From Rubrobacteraceae bacterium (lineage in GTDB: Bacteria > Actinomycetota > Rubrobacteria > Rubrobacterales > Rubrobacteraceae), in assembly GCA_021156345.1 (NCBI GenBank), contig JAJNDJ010000039.1, positions 1 through 7,103 on the forward strand: a stretch of 7,103 nucleotides of DNA. Direction: 5' to 3'. Below, piece by piece: positions 6,306 through 7,103 of the stretch (positions are counted from its first letter, which is position 1; each line of letters opens with the position of its first letter). Under the pieces are notes generated by a model. The model saw only the letters and a program-made list of their open reading frames with translations. It did not search any database and was not told the origin of the DNA. Both the position numbers and the translations under genes were made by a program.

Positions 6306-6604
6306 TCCCTAACAACGCGTACTTTAGCTCCCAGCTTAGTGCCGGAGGCAGGACTACGCATCTCCTGCTGGCTCCGAACTCCGGAACAATGCCTAGCGAA
6401 CTTCCATGAGAGGGCACATTTTGTCAAGCCGATCGGCCCTGTGGCAGGGCATCAGTACCCGGCAGGCTAGCCAACCCTTTCGCACGTGAGCTGAACTTCC
6501 AGGAACACGCCCCAGCGGAAGGTCCGAGAATCTCTCATCTACGCGTTTCGGTGGATTAGGGCAGAAGTGTTGCCTGGCTTTGGAACGGCTCACTAGCGGG
6601 TACC
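6306..6604. other. Intergenic stretch without convincing gene
   Basis: About 300 bp upstream of the nucleotidyltransferase. Short frames exist on both strands but none shows a recognisable motif or good ribosome site. On the minus strand a TTGACA at about 6422-6427 matches a -35 consensus, but no -10 box lies at the right distance. The stretch is less GC-biased than the flanking genes and looks like decayed or accessory DNA. Confidence 0.4.
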
Positions 6605-6650
6605 AACAAAAACGCCGGACGGGGTTCTAATGGGGGGTACCGTCCGGCGT
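6605..6650 (-). terminator. Intrinsic terminator, minus strand
   Basis: ACGCCGGACGG (6612-6622) and CCGTCCGGCGT (6640-6650) form a perfect 11-bp stem with a 17-nt loop. On the minus strand the stem is followed by TTTTTGTT, the U-tract of a Rho-independent terminator; on the + strand no T-run follows. It therefore ends transcription coming from the right, 40 bp after the stop codon of the frame at 6691-6873, and also insulates the nucleotidyltransferase from upstream read-through. Confidence 0.75.
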
Positions 6651-6690
6651 CGTGTTCCTGCAATGTCTCTTTCCCCACATGGGGGGGCAG

Positions 6691-6873
6691 CTAAACACCG
6701 TTGCCGCCTATAGCCCCGTCCATGGTGTCCCCGTCGTTGACGCGCAGCAAGTCGTGGCCGCCGCTCCCCTTGGTGACGTCGCGGTCGTTGGTGTAGGAAC
6801 GGGCGTCGCTATATTCGTTTCGCATATAACCCCTGGCATACTTCGACGCACGGATTTCTCCAAAAATGGCCAC
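6691..6873 (-). pseudogene. Short RTX-like fragment (decayed or small gene)
   Basis: A 60-codon frame from GTG 6873 to TAG 6691-6693. Its C-terminal half, TKGSGGHDLLRVNDGDTMDG followed by AIGGNGV, resembles the glycine/aspartate nonapeptides (GGxGxDxLx) of RTX-type calcium-binding proteins, with one nearly canonical unit (GSGGHDLLR) and looser neighbours. The N-terminal half (for example YMRNEYSDARSYTNDRD) could be degenerate repeats. No signal peptide is present, and the GGGAGG upstream is 16 nt from the GTG, too far to be a good ribosome site. A TAG interrupts the frame 8 codons upstream. The terminator just downstream suggests this is the genuine 3' end of a gene whose front part is lost. 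A small intact gene is the alternative. The RTX assignment rests on composition and pattern only. Confidence 0.4.
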
Positions 6874-6931
6874 CTGGCAGATGCGAGATCCTCCCTACCC
6901 GATAGTCTGTACTTGCTATAGCGAAGCAAAC

Positions 6932-6949
6932 GTTGGAAACGTTACCAAC
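6932..6949. promoter_or_regulatory. LacI/GalR-type operator
   Basis: GTTGGAAACGTTACCAAC is an 18-bp palindrome with one mismatched pair (6937/6944), centred on the CG at 6940-6941. LacI/GalR-family regulators, including CcpA-like proteins, bind even-length palindromes with a central CG and flanking AAACGTT-like cores, so this is a good candidate operator. It lies 66 bp before the right-edge gene and 59 bp before the minus-strand fragment, next to an AT-rich stretch (ACAACAATAATAAG, 6948-6961) that could hold the + strand -10 box (TAATAA, 6955-6960). The operator half TTGGAA (6934-6939) could overlap the -35 with a short 15-bp spacer. No LacI-type regulator gene is in the window. Confidence 0.45.
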
Positions 6950-7014
6950 AACAATAATAAGAGGCTCCGCCGACTGGTGAGTAGCGTGCGTATCAAGGAA
7001 CGAGGGGAAGGTTG

Positions 7015-7103
7015 TTGAAGCTGAGGAGCAAATTTACGCTCCTGCTCGTTGCTTGTGCGGCGCTGCTCGCTACCCCGGCGATAGTGATGGCACTAATGAC
7101 CGA
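7015..7103 (+). CDS. Secreted or membrane-anchored protein, 3' end outside window
   Basis: Twenty-nine codons are visible. The TTG at 7015 has AGGGG (7003-7007) 7 nt upstream; the adjacent TTG at 7012 is too close to that site. The peptide has a typical signal sequence: a basic n-region (MKLRSK), a hydrophobic core (FTLLLVACAALLATPAIVMA) and possible cleavage after VMA. LVAC at 11-14 resembles a lipobox, but the hydrophobic run continues after the Cys, so an ordinary Sec signal or anchor is more likely. The mature protein is not visible. The RTX-like fragment next door suggests a secreted calcium-binding repeat protein as one guess, with no direct support. It may be controlled by the operator at 6932-6949. 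Confidence 0.65.
   Translation, partial: MKLRSKFTLLLVACAALLATPAIVMALMT

Noticed and set aside
6293..6427. Longer nucleotidyltransferase starting at 6427 or 6361
   Set aside because: The extra residues are not part of the nucleotidyltransferase fold, and AAGGAG 7 nt before TTG 6292 is a much better initiation site; the ATG at 6361 is not fully excluded.
6599..6641. Two GGTACC hexamers (6599-6604 and 6636-6641) as a possible repeat or target-site duplication
   Set aside because: They are six-base palindromes, one partly inside the terminator stem, with no mobile element between them; coincidence is the simplest explanation.
6915..6922. GCTATAGC palindrome as a second operator
   Set aside because: It is only 8 bp, its flanks are only loosely symmetric, and it is too short to separate from chance; it may instead be part of a minus-strand promoter.
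1..7103. Search for tRNA, rRNA, CRISPR arrays and transposase genes
   Set aside because: No cloverleaf with a TTCRANNC-type T-arm, no regularly spaced repeats, and no transposase or integrase motif was seen on either strand by eye.

Overview
The window looks like chromosomal DNA from a GC-rich actinobacterium. The frequent AGG (Arg) and ATA (Ile) codons in otherwise GC-rich genes, together with the gene types, suggest a Rubrobacter-like lineage. This is inferred from composition and style only, since no ribosomal RNA or other lineage marker is present.

Left part (1-1535, + strand): the 3' portion of a long TPR-repeat protein that runs in from the left edge, followed after 1 nt by a 70-residue two-helix membrane protein that is probably translationally coupled to it. 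They converge on a minus-strand pair (1642-3421): an M50 site-2-type intramembrane protease with a C-terminal CBS pair, then a YedJ/YpgQ-like HD-domain phosphohydrolase. Diverging from the protease is a + strand family A DNA polymerase (3489-5231) that has an intact proofreading exonuclease domain but no 5' nuclease domain. The HD, protease and polymerase genes each have a TAnnnT -10-like hexamer 6-7 nt before the preferred start codon, which suggests leaderless mRNAs. A 12-bp perfect palindrome sits between the divergent protease and polymerase promoters.

Right part (5232-7103): low coding density and accessory in character. Just after the polymerase gene lies a 40-codon remnant of a GNAT acetyltransferase N-terminus. 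Next, on the minus strand, is a nucleotidyltransferase with an exact GSx10DxD motif and a helical C-terminal half containing an Rx4H motif; it probably starts at a TTG preceded by a strong Shine-Dalgarno. A stretch of about 300 bp with no convincing gene follows, then a minus-strand intrinsic terminator behind a short reading frame that resembles a decayed RTX (calcium-binding repeat) C-terminus. At the right edge a TTG-started gene begins with a signal peptide. Between these last two divergent frames is an 18-bp near-palindrome centred on CG that looks like a LacI/GalR-family operator.

No tRNA, rRNA, CRISPR array, insertion sequence or complete mobile element was recognised. The most interesting points are the putative leaderless promoter set, the lone Klenow-like polymerase, the nucleotidyltransferase with MntA-like and HEPN-like motifs in one chain, the GNAT fossil, and the LacI-type operator at the right edge.
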